Shown here one piece after another: positions 19,464 through 29,495 of a stretch of DNA of 64,000 nt; position 1 is the stretch's first letter, and every line of letters begins with the position of its first letter. The stretch lies in NCBI GenBank assembly GCA_002280555.1, contig NCEE01000010.1, positions 62,001 through 126,000 on the forward strand, read 5' to 3'. The DNA is from Sphingomonas sp. 32-62-10. GTDB taxonomy: Bacteria > Pseudomonadota > Alphaproteobacteria > Sphingomonadales > Sphingomonadaceae. The notes beneath the pieces were generated by a model that had not been told where the DNA came from, ran no database searches, and worked only from the letters and a program-made list of their open reading frames with translations. Made by a program: the position numbers and the translations under genes.

Positions 19464-19533
19464 ATATGTCATTCGATACTGACTATATGTCATGGAACGC
19501 TGACATAATGGCCGCGAGTCGCGACCCTGTCAA
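19464..19533 (-). promoter_or_regulatory. Sigma70-like promoter with repeated operator half-sites
   Basis: On the minus strand TTGACA (19533-19528), 17 bases, then CATTAT (19510-19505). At and downstream of the predicted start point, ATGACATAT occurs twice (19493-19485 and 19472-19464, spaced 21 bases), and the first copy also pairs with TATGTCA at the -10 region to make a TATGTCA-N8-TGACATA palindrome. The layout suits a repressor; spacing of half-sites resembles PadR-type operators, but no PadR gene is in the window. Confidence 0.6.
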
Positions 19534-19576
19534 GATGCGTGTCAGGTGACCCTGTCTTTGCGTGCGGGGGTGGAGA

Positions 19577-21595
19577 TCAACTTTTGAAACCGTTCCGGCG
19601 GTGCGTGCCATCGCAGAACGGCTTGTTGGCAGAACCGCCGCAGCGGCACAGCAAGGTTGACGTAACGCGGTCGACGGTCCTTCCGGTGCCGGCGCAAATC
19701 TCCAAATTTCCGCTGACCTGCAATGGCCCGTCCTGTTGCGGGTCAATCATCAGCGGGCCACCCCGCACAGCCAGCGGCTGCGATTGGCGTGTCGCCGGCT
19801 CGCCCGAAGCCGAAAAGCCGATCGCATTATGGCTGCCATCGCAGAACGGCTTGTTCTTCGATGCGCCACACCGGCACAGCGTCGCGCGATAGCCGACGCG
19901 CTCGCCCGCCAGCACCATGTCAGCGCGCACGCCGATCGGCCCGTTTTCACGCAGCTGCACCAGATTGACGGGCGGGGCTGCTTCGGCCGCGCCGCCATCG
20001 TGGCGACGATACTGGATCGCGCCCGACGGGCACATATGCGCCACCGTCACCAGTCCTTCGGTGCTGGTCGCGTCAGGATCGATCCATGGCCCTTCGACAT
20101 TGGCCTTGAACACCTGGGGCTGGCCAAGCACGCAGTGGCGCGCATGAATGCACCGTTCGGCCGAAAAGATCAGGTCGATTGCCTGGCCAGGGATAATCTC
20201 CCGCCCATCGGGGGCGATTTCGGGCACCGGCGGTGTCGATATTGGCACATCGTGCAACGGCACCGTCGTTGCGATGGGGGCTTCGACAGGCGTCATCACG
20301 GCCTCCGGTGCTGGCGGGGGAAGGATCGCCACGGTCGCGAGCCGATCGGCGAGGCGGTTAAGATCGGCCCCGGTTTTCGCGGCTAGCTCGGTTATGTCAC
20401 CTTGCCGAGACGCCAGCCCGATCGCCTTGTCAGCGATATCTCGCAGCCGCTCGACGAGCACCGGCACGGCACCCGCCGTCACCGGCAATGCCGCCGCTGA
20501 CCTGAGCGTGGCAAAGCTTAGGCCCGCCGTGCAGCCCGGTTGATCGGCATTAGCGGGCAGCGCCGTCAACCGCTCGGCAACCGGTGTCAGGATCCGCATC
20601 AGATCGACCGCCGCATTCACCAGCGATCGCTGCGCCGCGCCGTCGACGCCTGCATAGCTGAGCGCCAAACAGCGCAGGCTGTGGTTGTAAATCGCGTTGC
20701 CGATATCGAGCAGGCTCGCAGCGGGTTCGGCGCTGATCCACACCTTGCCATCGGGCAAAGGCGGGCGGCGCATGACCGGATTATGCGCCGCCTTGCGCGC
20801 GGGGCGAAAATCGGGCCGCGCCTCCAGCAGCGCCTGATATTCGGCGCGAATCGCCAGGAAACGCTGAAAATGCGATCCCGCTTCGTCCGGATCAGCGCCC
20901 TCACCTTGCCGGACAATCGCATCGATCGCCGCGCACGCCGTTTTCACGCAGCGCACCACCGTCACATTGGGCAATGCCATCACGTCATGGCTGATCTGGT
21001 GCCCGGCATCGCCAACGAACAGCGCGTCCTCGCCAATCTCGTCGGCGAGAAACCGGATGCCATCCTCGATGGCCTGATAGAGCTTGCCGACGGTCGCATA
21101 GTCCATCGTTGCGGACATCAGCCGATCGGGCGCGAGCGCACGGATATAGCTGCGTTCGGGCGCAAAGCCCTCGCCATCGGCGATTTCGACGGTTTCAGGG
21201 CGTTCGAGATAGATGAAATGGTCAAGCGTCTCGACGGTGAACGGCGCGAGCTTCACCACCACACCCGCCGGATGATAGCCCGGTGCAATCGGGAAATTTT
21301 GACGCCCAAAATGCGCGGGCGCGCCGAGTGCTGACAGGATGTTGGACACGATCGCGAGATGCGCCATCTCCTCGATCGCGACATCCATGATCTCGCCACG
21401 CCAGCGCCGAACCGCAGCAAGTTCGGCCTCGTTCAGGTCTTCATCGACCGAGTCCTTCAGGCTGAACATCGCGTAGAGATAACAGCACATCAGATTGTGC
21501 TCGATCTCCGCCGCTTCGAACAAAATGCCCCATAGTTGCTCGCGCGATACCGGGATGGCGGTGGCGGATGAGGATGATTGATCGGCGATCGGCAT
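19577..21595 (-). CDS. Ferritin-like / mono-cluster 4Fe-4S / double CDGSH fusion protein
   Basis: A 672-aa soluble protein. Residues about 15-250 form a ferritin-like four-helix domain of the VioB-related type, with metal ligands in FEAAEIEHNLMCCYLYAM and IEEMAHLAIVSNIL. A helical middle and a proline-rich linker (about 430-470) follow. Residues about 468-535 form a Fer4_19 mono-cluster domain (CIHARHC...MCPSGAI). Two CDGSH [2Fe-2S] motifs end the protein, CRCGASKNKPFCDGSH (about 574-589) and CRCGGSANKPFCDGTH (about 650-665). The ATG at 21595 has AGGAAG upstream. Likely an iron/redox or stress enzyme; the substrate is unknown. Confidence 0.88.
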   Translation of the reverse strand: MPIADQSSSSATAIPVSREQLWGILFEAAEIEHNLMCCYLYAMFSLKDSVDEDLNEAELAAVRRWRGEIMDVAIEEMAHLAIVSNILSALGAPAHFGRQNFPIAPGYHPAGVVVKLAPFTVETLDHFIYLERPETVEIADGEGFAPERSYIRALAPDRLMSATMDYATVGKLYQAIEDGIRFLADEIGEDALFVGDAGHQISHDVMALPNVTVVRCVKTACAAIDAIVRQGEGADPDEAGSHFQRFLAIRAEYQALLEARPDFRPARKAAHNPVMRRPPLPDGKVWISAEPAASLLDIGNAIYNHSLRCLALSYAGVDGAAQRSLVNAAVDLMRILTPVAERLTALPANADQPGCTAGLSFATLRSAAALPVTAGAVPVLVERLRDIADKAIGLASRQGDITELAAKTGADLNRLADRLATVAILPPPAPEAVMTPVEAPIATTVPLHDVPISTPPVPEIAPDGREIIPGQAIDLIFSAERCIHARHCVLGQPQVFKANVEGPWIDPDATSTEGLVTVAHMCPSGAIQYRRHDGGAAEAAPPVNLVQLRENGPIGVRADMVLAGERVGYRATLCRCGASKNKPFCDGSHNAIGFSASGEPATRQSQPLAVRGGPLMIDPQQDGPLQVSGNLEICAGTGRTVDRVTSTLLCRCGGSANKPFCDGTHRRNGFKS

Positions 21596-21702
21596 TGCCT
21601 GAACTTCCTTGATACCGCGCACGGCACCACCCGCTTTCGCGGAATCGGCGGGCGCAAAAACTGGGGGTCAATTAGCTGAAATCACGCCCATCGCCTACCC
21701 GA

Positions 21703-23190
21703 TCAAGGGGCAGGGGTCTGCGCCGGATCGGGACGGCGGACCGGATCGGGGGCTTCTTCCCAGCCGCCGCCAAGCGCCTTGAACAGCGTGATCTGCGCGT
21801 CCGCCACCGCCGCGTCCGATGCCGCCCGCGCGGCACGCGTATCGGCGCGTTCGCGTTCAGCCTCGATCAGCTGCAGAAAACTGTCGGCGCCGCTGTCGAA
21901 CCGTAGCCGCGACAGTGCGGCGGCCTTACTGCTTGCCTGTTCGGCTCGCAGCAGCGCAGCATTGCGATCAAGCGCACCCGCATAGCGCGCCAGTGCCGTT
22001 TCGGCCTCGCGCAGCGCCGTCAGCACAGCACCGTCGAACCGCGCCAGCGATGCATCTGCCCCAGCGCGCGCCTGGGCAATCTGCGCACGCGCCGCCGTCT
22101 GGTTCGGGAAATTCCATGAGATGAGCGGCCCGAAAGAATAAGTTGCCGATGTCGCCTTGAACAACTGACTGCCGCGCGTCGCATTCAACCCGATCGATCC
22201 CGCCAGCCGGATCGACGGATAAAGTGCGGACACCGCCACGCCGATCCGCGCCGTATCGGCCGCCAGCGTGCGTTCTGCTGATCGCACATCGGGGCGACGG
22301 GCAAGCAGCGCCGCGCCATCGCCGGTCGGGATCGTGGTCGTCACCCGGGGCGCGGCGGTGCAACGGCTCGCATCGGCATCAACCTCGGCCGGGGGGCGTC
22401 CGGTGAGTGTGGCGAGCGCATAAAGCGCGGCCCGCTTTTCGGCGTCGAGCAGCGGCAATTGCGCCTGGGTCTGCGCGAGCAGCACATCGGCGCGCTCGAC
22501 ATCGCGTCGCGTGCCCCGCCCGGCGTCGAACAAGGTCTGGGTCAGCCCCAATGTCTTTTGCTGCAGATCGACTGTTTCCTGTGCAACGGCGGCTTGCGCT
22601 GCATTGCTGCACGCAGTCGCATAGGCTCGCGCGGTTTCCGCAGCGACTGACACGCGTGCGGCATCGAGCGTTGCTGCGGCAGCCTCTGCATCGCCCCGTC
22701 CGGCTTCGATCGCGCGGGAAATGCCCCCGAACAGATCGAGCTCATAGCTCGCATCGACCCCCAGATCGAACAGGTTGACGACAAAGGTCTGCGGCCCGCC
22801 CCCGCCCGCACCGCCGCCACCAAAGGCGGCAGCACTCGCGCTGTTGAACTGGTTGCGGGTTACCTGCGCATTCGGGGTGATCGTTGGCAGGCGCTGGCCG
22901 CGCTGCTCGGCGAGGACGGCGCGCGCGCGTTGCAGATTGGCGGCAGCGACACGGATATCGGTATTGTGCGCCAGCGCTTCGGCCACCAGCCGATCGAGTA
23001 CGGGATCGTCATAGAGCCGCCACCAGCGATCGGGCAGCGGTGATACCGGTACCGAAGCGGCCGTCGACCGCGTTGCTTCGGCAAGTGGCCCCGATGCGCT
23101 GGGTGCCACCGATGGGCGGGCATAATCGGGCCCGACTACACAGCCAGACAAGCCGAGCGCCGCGATCACCGGGAATATCAGCCGCTTCAT
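21703..23190 (-). CDS. RND efflux outer-membrane lipoprotein, NodT family
   Basis: A 495-aa outer-membrane factor of the TolC/OprM type. The lipoprotein signal MKRLIFPVIAALGLSGC has the lipobox LSGC, followed by VVGPDYARP, the usual NodT-family start. Two repeats of the OEP domain with long amphipathic helices follow. Its start overlaps the pump stop by four bases, so it is the third gene of the tripartite operon. Confidence 0.93.
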   Translation of the reverse strand: MKRLIFPVIAALGLSGCVVGPDYARPSVAPSASGPLAEATRSTAASVPVSPLPDRWWRLYDDPVLDRLVAEALAHNTDIRVAAANLQRARAVLAEQRGQRLPTITPNAQVTRNQFNSASAAAFGGGGAGGGGPQTFVVNLFDLGVDASYELDLFGGISRAIEAGRGDAEAAAATLDAARVSVAAETARAYATACSNAAQAAVAQETVDLQQKTLGLTQTLFDAGRGTRRDVERADVLLAQTQAQLPLLDAEKRAALYALATLTGRPPAEVDADASRCTAAPRVTTTIPTGDGAALLARRPDVRSAERTLAADTARIGVAVSALYPSIRLAGSIGLNATRGSQLFKATSATYSFGPLISWNFPNQTAARAQIAQARAGADASLARFDGAVLTALREAETALARYAGALDRNAALLRAEQASSKAAALSRLRFDSGADSFLQLIEAERERADTRAARAASDAAVADAQITLFKALGGGWEEAPDPVRRPDPAQTPAP

Positions 23191-26100
23191 GGCAGCACCT
23201 CCTGTGCGGGCGCGCCGCCCACCGAATTGCCGCCGGGCGCATCGCTGTCGGGCTTGCGATTCCGTTTCAGCCAGCGATCGGCGCGGTCGCCGATGGTGCG
23301 GCTGATCACGTAGAAGCTCGGCGTGAACAGCAACCCGAAGGTCGTCACTCCGATCATCCCGAAGAACACCGCCACGCCAAGCGCACGCCGCATTTCGGCG
23401 CCTGGCCCCGATCCCGTTACCAGCGGCAACGTGCCGAGAATGAACGCGATCGACGTCATCAAAATCGGTCGCAACCGCTGGGCGGCGGCGTGCTTGGCCG
23501 CCTCATACAGCTCCATCCCGGCATCTTCATTGGCCTTGGCGAACTCAACGATCAGGATCGCGTTCTTGGCCGCCAGCCCGATCAGCACGACGAGCCCGAT
23601 CTGAGTCAGAATGTTATTGTCCATCCCCATCAGGTTGACGCCGACGATCGCCGCCAACAGGCACATCGGCACGATCAGGATCACCGCAAAGGGCAGGACA
23701 AGGCTTTCGTAATTCGCCGCGAGCAACAGGAACACGAACAGCACGGCGAGCCCGAACACCAGCGTACCGGTATTGCCCGCCTGTTGCTGTTCGAACGCCA
23801 GCTCGGTCCATTCAAAGCTCATGCCCGCCGGCAACGTTTCCTTCGCAAGTCGCGCGAGTGTTGCCAGCGATTGACCAGATGAATAGCCCGGCGCGGTATC
23901 GCCCTGCAGCTCGGCGGCGGGATAGAGGTTGTACCGGACGACGCGGTATGGCCCGCTATCGTTCTTCAGCGTCATCACTGCATTCAGCGGCACCATCGCC
24001 CCCGATGCCGATCGCGTGCGCAACTTACCGACATCGGCAACATCGTCACGATACGGCGCATCGGCCTGCGCCGTCACGCGGTAGGTGCGCCCCAGAAAGT
24101 TGAAATCATTGATGTAGGTGGAGCCGAGATAGGTGCCGAGCGTGCGGAACACATTCTGCACCGGTACGCCGAGCTGCTCTGCGCGCTCGCGGTCTATGTC
24201 GGCGTTCAGGCGTGGGGTGCGCACGTTAAAAGTGGTGAAGCCTCCTGCCAGCCCGGGCGTCGTGTTCGCCCGCATCATCATCGCAAAAGCAGCTCCTTCC
24301 AGCGCGGCATAGCCTTGGTTCTGGCGGTCCTCGATCAGCATTTTCCAGCCGCCACCGGTGCCGATGCCCGCGACGGGCGGTGGCGGGATGACGAGCAACA
24401 TGCCATCGGTAATCGGCCCGAACGCTTGGCGCAGTTCATTGGCGATTTCGTTGGCGTGCTTGCGTTCTTCGCTGGGCTTCAGCGACACGAACATCGCCGC
24501 CGCATTGGGCGCTGTGGAGAAGGTCGCACCGTCCAGCCCGGCAAAGGCAACCGTCGAATTGGTCGCAGGATTTTTCAGGGCGATACTGGCGGCGCGTTGC
24601 AATACGTCGGTCGTGCGCTGGAGCGACGATCCCGGCGGCAGCTGTGCAGCCACGATCAGATAGCCCTGGTCCTGCGCTGGGATAAACCCCGTCGGAGTCG
24701 CGTTGAAACGCCAGCCGGTCAGGCCGATCAGCACGGCGTAGCAGACAAGCACCACCCCGAGTGAACGGATCGCGCGCGCCGTGAAACGACCGTAGCGCGC
24801 GCTGAGCGAATCGAAGGCGCGGTTGAAGCCACGGGCAAATCGGGTGGGATAGCCGCGCCAGCCCGATGCTGGCTCGCCCGGATGCTTGGGCTTCAGGATG
24901 ATCGCCGCCAGCGCAGGCGACAGTGTAAGCGAAACGAATGCCGAGATCGCCGTCGCCGACACGATCGTCAGCGCGAACTGCTTGTAGAATTCGCCCGAAA
25001 TGCCAGGAATGAAGCTGGTGGGAATGAACACCCCGCACAGCACGAGCGCGATAGCAATCAGTGCGCCGGACACTTCGTCCATTGTCTCATGCGCCGCCGC
25101 TTTGGCGGACAGTCCCTTTTCCTCCATCAACCGCTCGATATTCTCGACGACGACGATCGCATCGTCGACGACAATACCGATGGCCAGCACCATGCCGAAC
25201 AGCGACAAATTATTGATCGAAAAGCCGAACGCCGCGAGCACCGCCAGGCTGCCGATCAGCGACACCGGAATGGCGACGATCGGGATCAAGGCGGCGCGCC
25301 AGCTCTGCAAGAAAAGTAGCACGACAATCGCGACCAGGATCAGCGCCTCGAACAGCGTATCATACACTGCCTCGATCGATGCCTCGATATACTCGGTTGG
25401 GTTATAGGGGATGCGGTACGTCATCCCTGCTGGAAAGCTTTTGGCGGCTTCGGCAAGCTCTGCCTTCACCGCTTCCGCCGTGCTCAGCGCGTTCGATCCG
25501 GGCAGCTGGGTCACCGCGATCGCGGTGGTCGCATTCCCGCTCAGAAAAGCATTGATCCCGTAATCCTGCGCCCCCAGTTCAATTCGCGCGACATCACGCA
25601 GCCGGGTCATCCGGCCCTGATCGTCGCGCTTGATGATAATCTCACCGAATTGCTCGGGCGAGCTGAGACGCCCCTGGGTCTGGATACCGAGTTGGAATGC
25701 CGTGCCGCCGCGATTGAACGGCGCCTGGCCGATCGAGCCGACCGCAACCTGCGCGTTCTGCGCGCGCACCGCGTTAGTGATCTCGTCGACGGTCAGATTG
25801 CGCGACGAGGCGAGATCGGGATCGATCCACACCCGCATATTATAGTCGCGCCCGCCAAAGCTGCGTGTGCCGCCAACGCCGGGAATACGCGCCAGACGAT
25901 CGACGATCTGCGTCGTCGCATAGTTCGAAATATATTGCTGCGACAGCGACTTGTCGGGCGAGAACAGCGTTGCCACCAGCAGAATGTCGGGCGAATTCTT
26001 GCGCACCGTCACGCCGATCTGGCGCACCTCTTCGGGCAGACGCGGTTCGGCGGACGACACCCGGTTCTGCACCAGCACCTGTGCCTGATCGACATCGGTG

Positions 26101-26396
26101 CCCTGCTTGAACGTCACTGTAATCGCGATCGCGCCGTCGCCGGTCGACGACGACGACATGTAGATCATATCCTCCACCCCGTTGATCGATTCCTCGAGCG
26201 GGGCAGAAACGGTTTCGGCCAGCGTTTCAGCGGTGGCACCAGGGTAGTTGGCGCTCACCACGACGGTCGGCGGGGCAATATCAGGATATTGCGCGACCGG
26301 CAGCCCGGGATAGGCCACCGCGCCGAACACGATGATCAGGATCGACAGCACCGCGGCAAAGATCGGTCGGTCGATGAAGAAATGGGGGAAGCGCAC
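23187..26396 (-). CDS. RND multidrug efflux pump, HAE1 family
   Basis: A 1069-aa proton-driven inner-membrane pump of the AcrB/MexB type. The N-terminus FFIDRPIFAAVLSILIIVFGAVAYPGLPVAQYPDIAPPTV is characteristic, the proton-relay pair is in GIVVDDAIVVVENIER, and the second half has the repeat GLAAKNAILIVEFA. Two large periplasmic loops are present. It follows the adaptor gene by five bases. Confidence 0.95.
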   Translation of the reverse strand: MRFPHFFIDRPIFAAVLSILIIVFGAVAYPGLPVAQYPDIAPPTVVVSANYPGATAETLAETVSAPLEESINGVEDMIYMSSSSTGDGAIAITVTFKQGTDVDQAQVLVQNRVSSAEPRLPEEVRQIGVTVRKNSPDILLVATLFSPDKSLSQQYISNYATTQIVDRLARIPGVGGTRSFGGRDYNMRVWIDPDLASSRNLTVDEITNAVRAQNAQVAVGSIGQAPFNRGGTAFQLGIQTQGRLSSPEQFGEIIIKRDDQGRMTRLRDVARIELGAQDYGINAFLSGNATTAIAVTQLPGSNALSTAEAVKAELAEAAKSFPAGMTYRIPYNPTEYIEASIEAVYDTLFEALILVAIVVLLFLQSWRAALIPIVAIPVSLIGSLAVLAAFGFSINNLSLFGMVLAIGIVVDDAIVVVENIERLMEEKGLSAKAAAHETMDEVSGALIAIALVLCGVFIPTSFIPGISGEFYKQFALTIVSATAISAFVSLTLSPALAAIILKPKHPGEPASGWRGYPTRFARGFNRAFDSLSARYGRFTARAIRSLGVVLVCYAVLIGLTGWRFNATPTGFIPAQDQGYLIVAAQLPPGSSLQRTTDVLQRAASIALKNPATNSTVAFAGLDGATFSTAPNAAAMFVSLKPSEERKHANEIANELRQAFGPITDGMLLVIPPPPVAGIGTGGGWKMLIEDRQNQGYAALEGAAFAMMMRANTTPGLAGGFTTFNVRTPRLNADIDRERAEQLGVPVQNVFRTLGTYLGSTYINDFNFLGRTYRVTAQADAPYRDDVADVGKLRTRSASGAMVPLNAVMTLKNDSGPYRVVRYNLYPAAELQGDTAPGYSSGQSLATLARLAKETLPAGMSFEWTELAFEQQQAGNTGTLVFGLAVLFVFLLLAANYESLVLPFAVILIVPMCLLAAIVGVNLMGMDNNILTQIGLVVLIGLAAKNAILIVEFAKANEDAGMELYEAAKHAAAQRLRPILMTSIAFILGTLPLVTGSGPGAEMRRALGVAVFFGMIGVTTFGLLFTPSFYVISRTIGDRADRWLKRNRKPDSDAPGGNSVGGAPAQEVLP

Positions 26397-26401
26397 CGGC
26401 C

Positions 26402-27610
26402 TTACTGCGCCTGGGCTTCGGCGGCAGGCGGTGCGCTGACCGGTGTCGATACCGGTGCCTCATTGGCGGCGCGCGGGGTGATTTTCACCAGCGTTGCCTT
26501 GACCGGCATACCCGGCTGCAGCCGGGTGAGCCCGTTGATGACGATTCGGTCGCTGGTCGAAATGCCCTCGCGCACCACGCGCAACCCTTCCACGGGTGGG
26601 CCGGTGACGACCGGTCGCGGGTTCACCTTGCCGTCTTTGCCGACCACGAACACCAGCTTGCGGGTCTGATCGGTTATGATCGCCTCATCGGGCACCAGCA
26701 CCGCACGGTACGTGCCCGATCCTAGCAACCGCGCGCGACCGAACAGGCCGGGCGTCAGGAAGCCATCGGGGTTCGGCACCACGGCATGCGCGCGAATGGT
26801 GCCCGAATTGGCGTCGATCGCATTATCAACAAACGCCATCCGGCCACGCCAGCGAAAACCGCTTTCATCGGCCAGCTGGATCTCAACCGGGTTAGGCGTA
26901 TCGCGTGACGACCCGCGCGAGCCTTCCTGATCCTGGCGCCGATATTTGAGGTAGAAACTCTCCGCCCCATCGAACGAGAACCAGATCGGATCGGTCGAGA
27001 CAACACGCGTCAGCACGGTCTGCCCCTCGGCGACCAGATTGCCCCGGCTGACGCGGCGATCAGAGATGCGCCCCGAGATCGGCGATCGCACCGTCGTAAA
27101 GCCAAGGTTGAGCATCGCGGCACTGGCCGCTGCGCGCCCGGCAGCCAGATCGGCACCGGCGGTACGGACCATCGCCTGCTTCGTTTCGAACTCTTCCTTC
27201 GAAATCGCTTGCGCCTCGAGCAATGTCTTGGCGCGCGCCAGTTCCGTGCCGGCATTGGCGAGCGATGCCTGTGACCGCGCAACCTGTGCCTGCGCCTGCA
27301 TCAACGTGGCACGATAAGGGCGCGGATCAATCGTGAACAATGCCTGGCCCTTGCGGACGACTTGGCCGTCGCGGAAGAGCACCTGATCGATCGCGCCGGA
27401 AACGCGCGGGCGGATTTCGACATCCTGAATCGCTTCAAACCGGCCGACATATTCGTCCCAGTCGACGATGTTACGCTGCAATGGATTAGCGACAGATACC
27501 TGCGTGATGGGCGGCCCCGGCGGTGGCCCACCAGCCGAACAGCCCGTCACCCCAGCGATCGCCAGCGCCAGCATTCCCCCGGCAACCAGCCGACCGCCAT
27601 TAAACTTCAT
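26402..27610 (-). CDS. RND periplasmic adaptor (membrane fusion) lipoprotein
   Basis: A 402-aa adaptor with lipoprotein signal ending GVTGCSAGG, biotinyl-lipoyl halves (RPRVSGAIDQVLFRDGQVVRKGQALFTIDPRPY and FTTVRSPISGRISDR) around a coiled-coil hairpin, then beta-barrel and membrane-proximal domains. First gene of the three-gene pump operon. No local TetR or MarR regulator is adjacent. Confidence 0.93.
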   Translation of the reverse strand: MKFNGGRLVAGGMLALAIAGVTGCSAGGPPPGPPITQVSVANPLQRNIVDWDEYVGRFEAIQDVEIRPRVSGAIDQVLFRDGQVVRKGQALFTIDPRPYRATLMQAQAQVARSQASLANAGTELARAKTLLEAQAISKEEFETKQAMVRTAGADLAAGRAAASAAMLNLGFTTVRSPISGRISDRRVSRGNLVAEGQTVLTRVVSTDPIWFSFDGAESFYLKYRRQDQEGSRGSSRDTPNPVEIQLADESGFRWRGRMAFVDNAIDANSGTIRAHAVVPNPDGFLTPGLFGRARLLGSGTYRAVLVPDEAIITDQTRKLVFVVGKDGKVNPRPVVTGPPVEGLRVVREGISTSDRIVINGLTRLQPGMPVKATLVKITPRAANEAPVSTPVSAPPAAEAQAQ

Positions 27611-27913
27611 ATGCCTGTCCCCAAAACATGCGACGCAACGTCAGCCCGGTGACTTGGCGTCCCCTGTCATGCTGCACCTGCACACACTCAGTAAGGTGCG
27701 GTTGCGACATGATTATTGCAAGGGGTGGAGGGTACCAAAGCTTTACTGGCGCGGTGCAAAGCAAATCTAAAGCGCAAGATTGGCCGGTTCTCGGCAATTT
27801 CAGGCCCGCAACAATGTGCTGGAAGAGCGCTGCCTTGCCCAAAACAGGCTTGGCGTTGGCTACCGCCCGCGCCTAGACTGGCGGCTCGCTTTGGCTTGCC
27901 GAGGAGCAGCGCC
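27611..27913. other. Divergent intergenic region between pump operon and carotenoid oxygenase
   Basis: About 300 bases without a gene. For the plus-strand oxygenase a weak promoter can be proposed: TTGGCG (27850-27855), 18 bases, TAGACT (27874-27879). For the pump operon I see no convincing -35/-10 pair; the stretch ACATGATTATTGCAAG near 27709 is AT-rich relative to its surroundings and is a plausible control region. No repeats or RNA genes seen. Confidence 0.4.
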
Positions 27914-29374
27914 GTGCAGATTGATCGCCTTCCCCCTGTGCTGTCGACGCTGAAACCCAGCAACCATCCCTATTTGAACGGGGCATGGACGCCGCAGCAT
28001 GAAGAGGTAACCGCAACCGCGCTTGAGGTGATCGAGGGTGCCATTCCGAACGACATTGCCGGTGTGTATCTGCGCAATACCGAAAACCAGCTGCACCAGC
28101 CGCTTGGTCGCTATCACCCGTTCGACGGGGACGGGATGATCCACCAGATCAGCTTTGCAAACGGCACTGCCAGCTATCGCAACCGCTGGGTGCGCACGCG
28201 CGGCTTTCAGGCCGAGCAGGAAGCGGGCGGATCGTTATGGGGCGGGCTGATGGACCGGGCGGGCACATCAAAACGCCCCGGCTTCGGCGCGCATGGCAGC
28301 CTGAAGGATTCATCGAGCACCGATATCATCGTCCATGCCGGGAAGGCGATCTCCACCTTTTACCAGTGCGGCGAAGGTTATGTGCTCGATCCCGAAACGC
28401 TCGAGCCGCTTGGGCTGGCCCCCTGGGTGCCGCTAGACGGCATATCAGCGCATCCCAAAGTCGATGATCGCACCGGCGAGCTGATGTTCTTCAACTATTC
28501 AAAGCATGCGCCGTTCATGCATTACGGCGTCGTCGATCGTGACGGTCGGTTGGCGCATTACATCCCCGTCCCCCTGCCCGGCCCACGCCTGCCGCATGAC
28601 ATGATTTTCAGCGAGCATTGGTCGATCGTCAACGATCTGCCGATGTTCTGGGATCAGGAATTGCTCAAGCGCGACATTCATGCCGCGCGGATGCACGATG
28701 GCTTGCCGAGCCGCTTTGCGCTGATCCCGCGCCACGGCCAGCCCGAAGACATCCGCTGGTTCGAAGCAACGCCGACCTACATCCTCCATTTCCTCAATGC
28801 CTATGAAGAGGGCGACGAGGTGGTGATGGACGCCTATTTTCAGGACAATCCCCAGCCCGCCCCGCTACCGAACGAGGACGGCTATGGCCATATGATGGCC
28901 TATGTCGACGAGCACAGCTTCCAGCCCAAGCTGCACCGCTGGCGCTTCAATCTGGCCGACGGCACCACCCGCGAGGAGCGACTTGATGATCGGGTACTCG
29001 AATTCGGCATGATCGATCAGCGCGTCGCGGGGCGCAAACACCGTTATGTCTATTCCACCACCACCAAGCCCGGCTGGTTCCTGTTTAACGGCTTTGTGAA
29101 GCATGATCTGGAAACGGGTGAAAGCTGGTCGCTGATGCTCGAGGAGGGGCGCTACGCCAGCGAAGCGCCTTTCGCGCCGCGGATCGGCAGCACAGCAGAG
29201 GATGACGGCTACCTCGTGAGCTTCATCATCGATGAGAATCGCGGCACCAGCGAGTGCGTGCTGATCGATGCCCGCGATATCGAGGCAGGGCCAGTGTGCC
29301 GGATTGCCTTGCCCCACAAGATTTCCAGCGGCACGCACAGCTGGTGGGCGGACCGGGCGGTACTGCGCGGTTAG
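27914..29374 (+). CDS. Carotenoid-oxygenase family dioxygenase (RPE65/CCD/lignostilbene dioxygenase family)
   Basis: A 486-aa non-heme iron enzyme cleaving a carbon-carbon double bond in carotenoids, apocarotenoids or stilbenes. The signature HPFDGDGMIHQISF is near the N-terminus. Candidate iron-binding histidines lie in GISAHPKVDDRTGEL, LPHDMIFSEHWSIV, YILHFLNAYEEG and the final SGTHSWW, matching the family four-His arrangement. The GTG at 27914 is chosen because GAGGAG sits seven bases upstream and the family N-terminus follows; upstream in-frame ATGs give an unlikely basic leader. Sphingomonads use such enzymes on lignin-derived stilbenes as well as on carotenoids, so the substrate is open. 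Confidence 0.9.
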   Translation: MQIDRLPPVLSTLKPSNHPYLNGAWTPQHEEVTATALEVIEGAIPNDIAGVYLRNTENQLHQPLGRYHPFDGDGMIHQISFANGTASYRNRWVRTRGFQAEQEAGGSLWGGLMDRAGTSKRPGFGAHGSLKDSSSTDIIVHAGKAISTFYQCGEGYVLDPETLEPLGLAPWVPLDGISAHPKVDDRTGELMFFNYSKHAPFMHYGVVDRDGRLAHYIPVPLPGPRLPHDMIFSEHWSIVNDLPMFWDQELLKRDIHAARMHDGLPSRFALIPRHGQPEDIRWFEATPTYILHFLNAYEEGDEVVMDAYFQDNPQPAPLPNEDGYGHMMAYVDEHSFQPKLHRWRFNLADGTTREERLDDRVLEFGMIDQRVAGRKHRYVYSTTTKPGWFLFNGFVKHDLETGESWSLMLEEGRYASEAPFAPRIGSTAEDDGYLVSFIIDENRGTSECVLIDARDIEAGPVCRIALPHKISSGTHSWWADRAVLRG

Positions 29375-29495
29375 GTTTACTGCGCACCGACAGCCCCATT
29401 TCGGGTATGCGGTCAGCTTGATGGAGGTTGGGCGCCACCAATTGCCGACGGCTTGTCAACCATTCGCCCGCTATCCAGCGTCAGGGAGTGACGCA

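Noticed and set aside
26402..27610. The RND pump operon as a recently acquired resistance island
   Set aside because: Composition equals the surroundings and no mobile element sequences flank it; it looks like an ordinary chromosomal operon.
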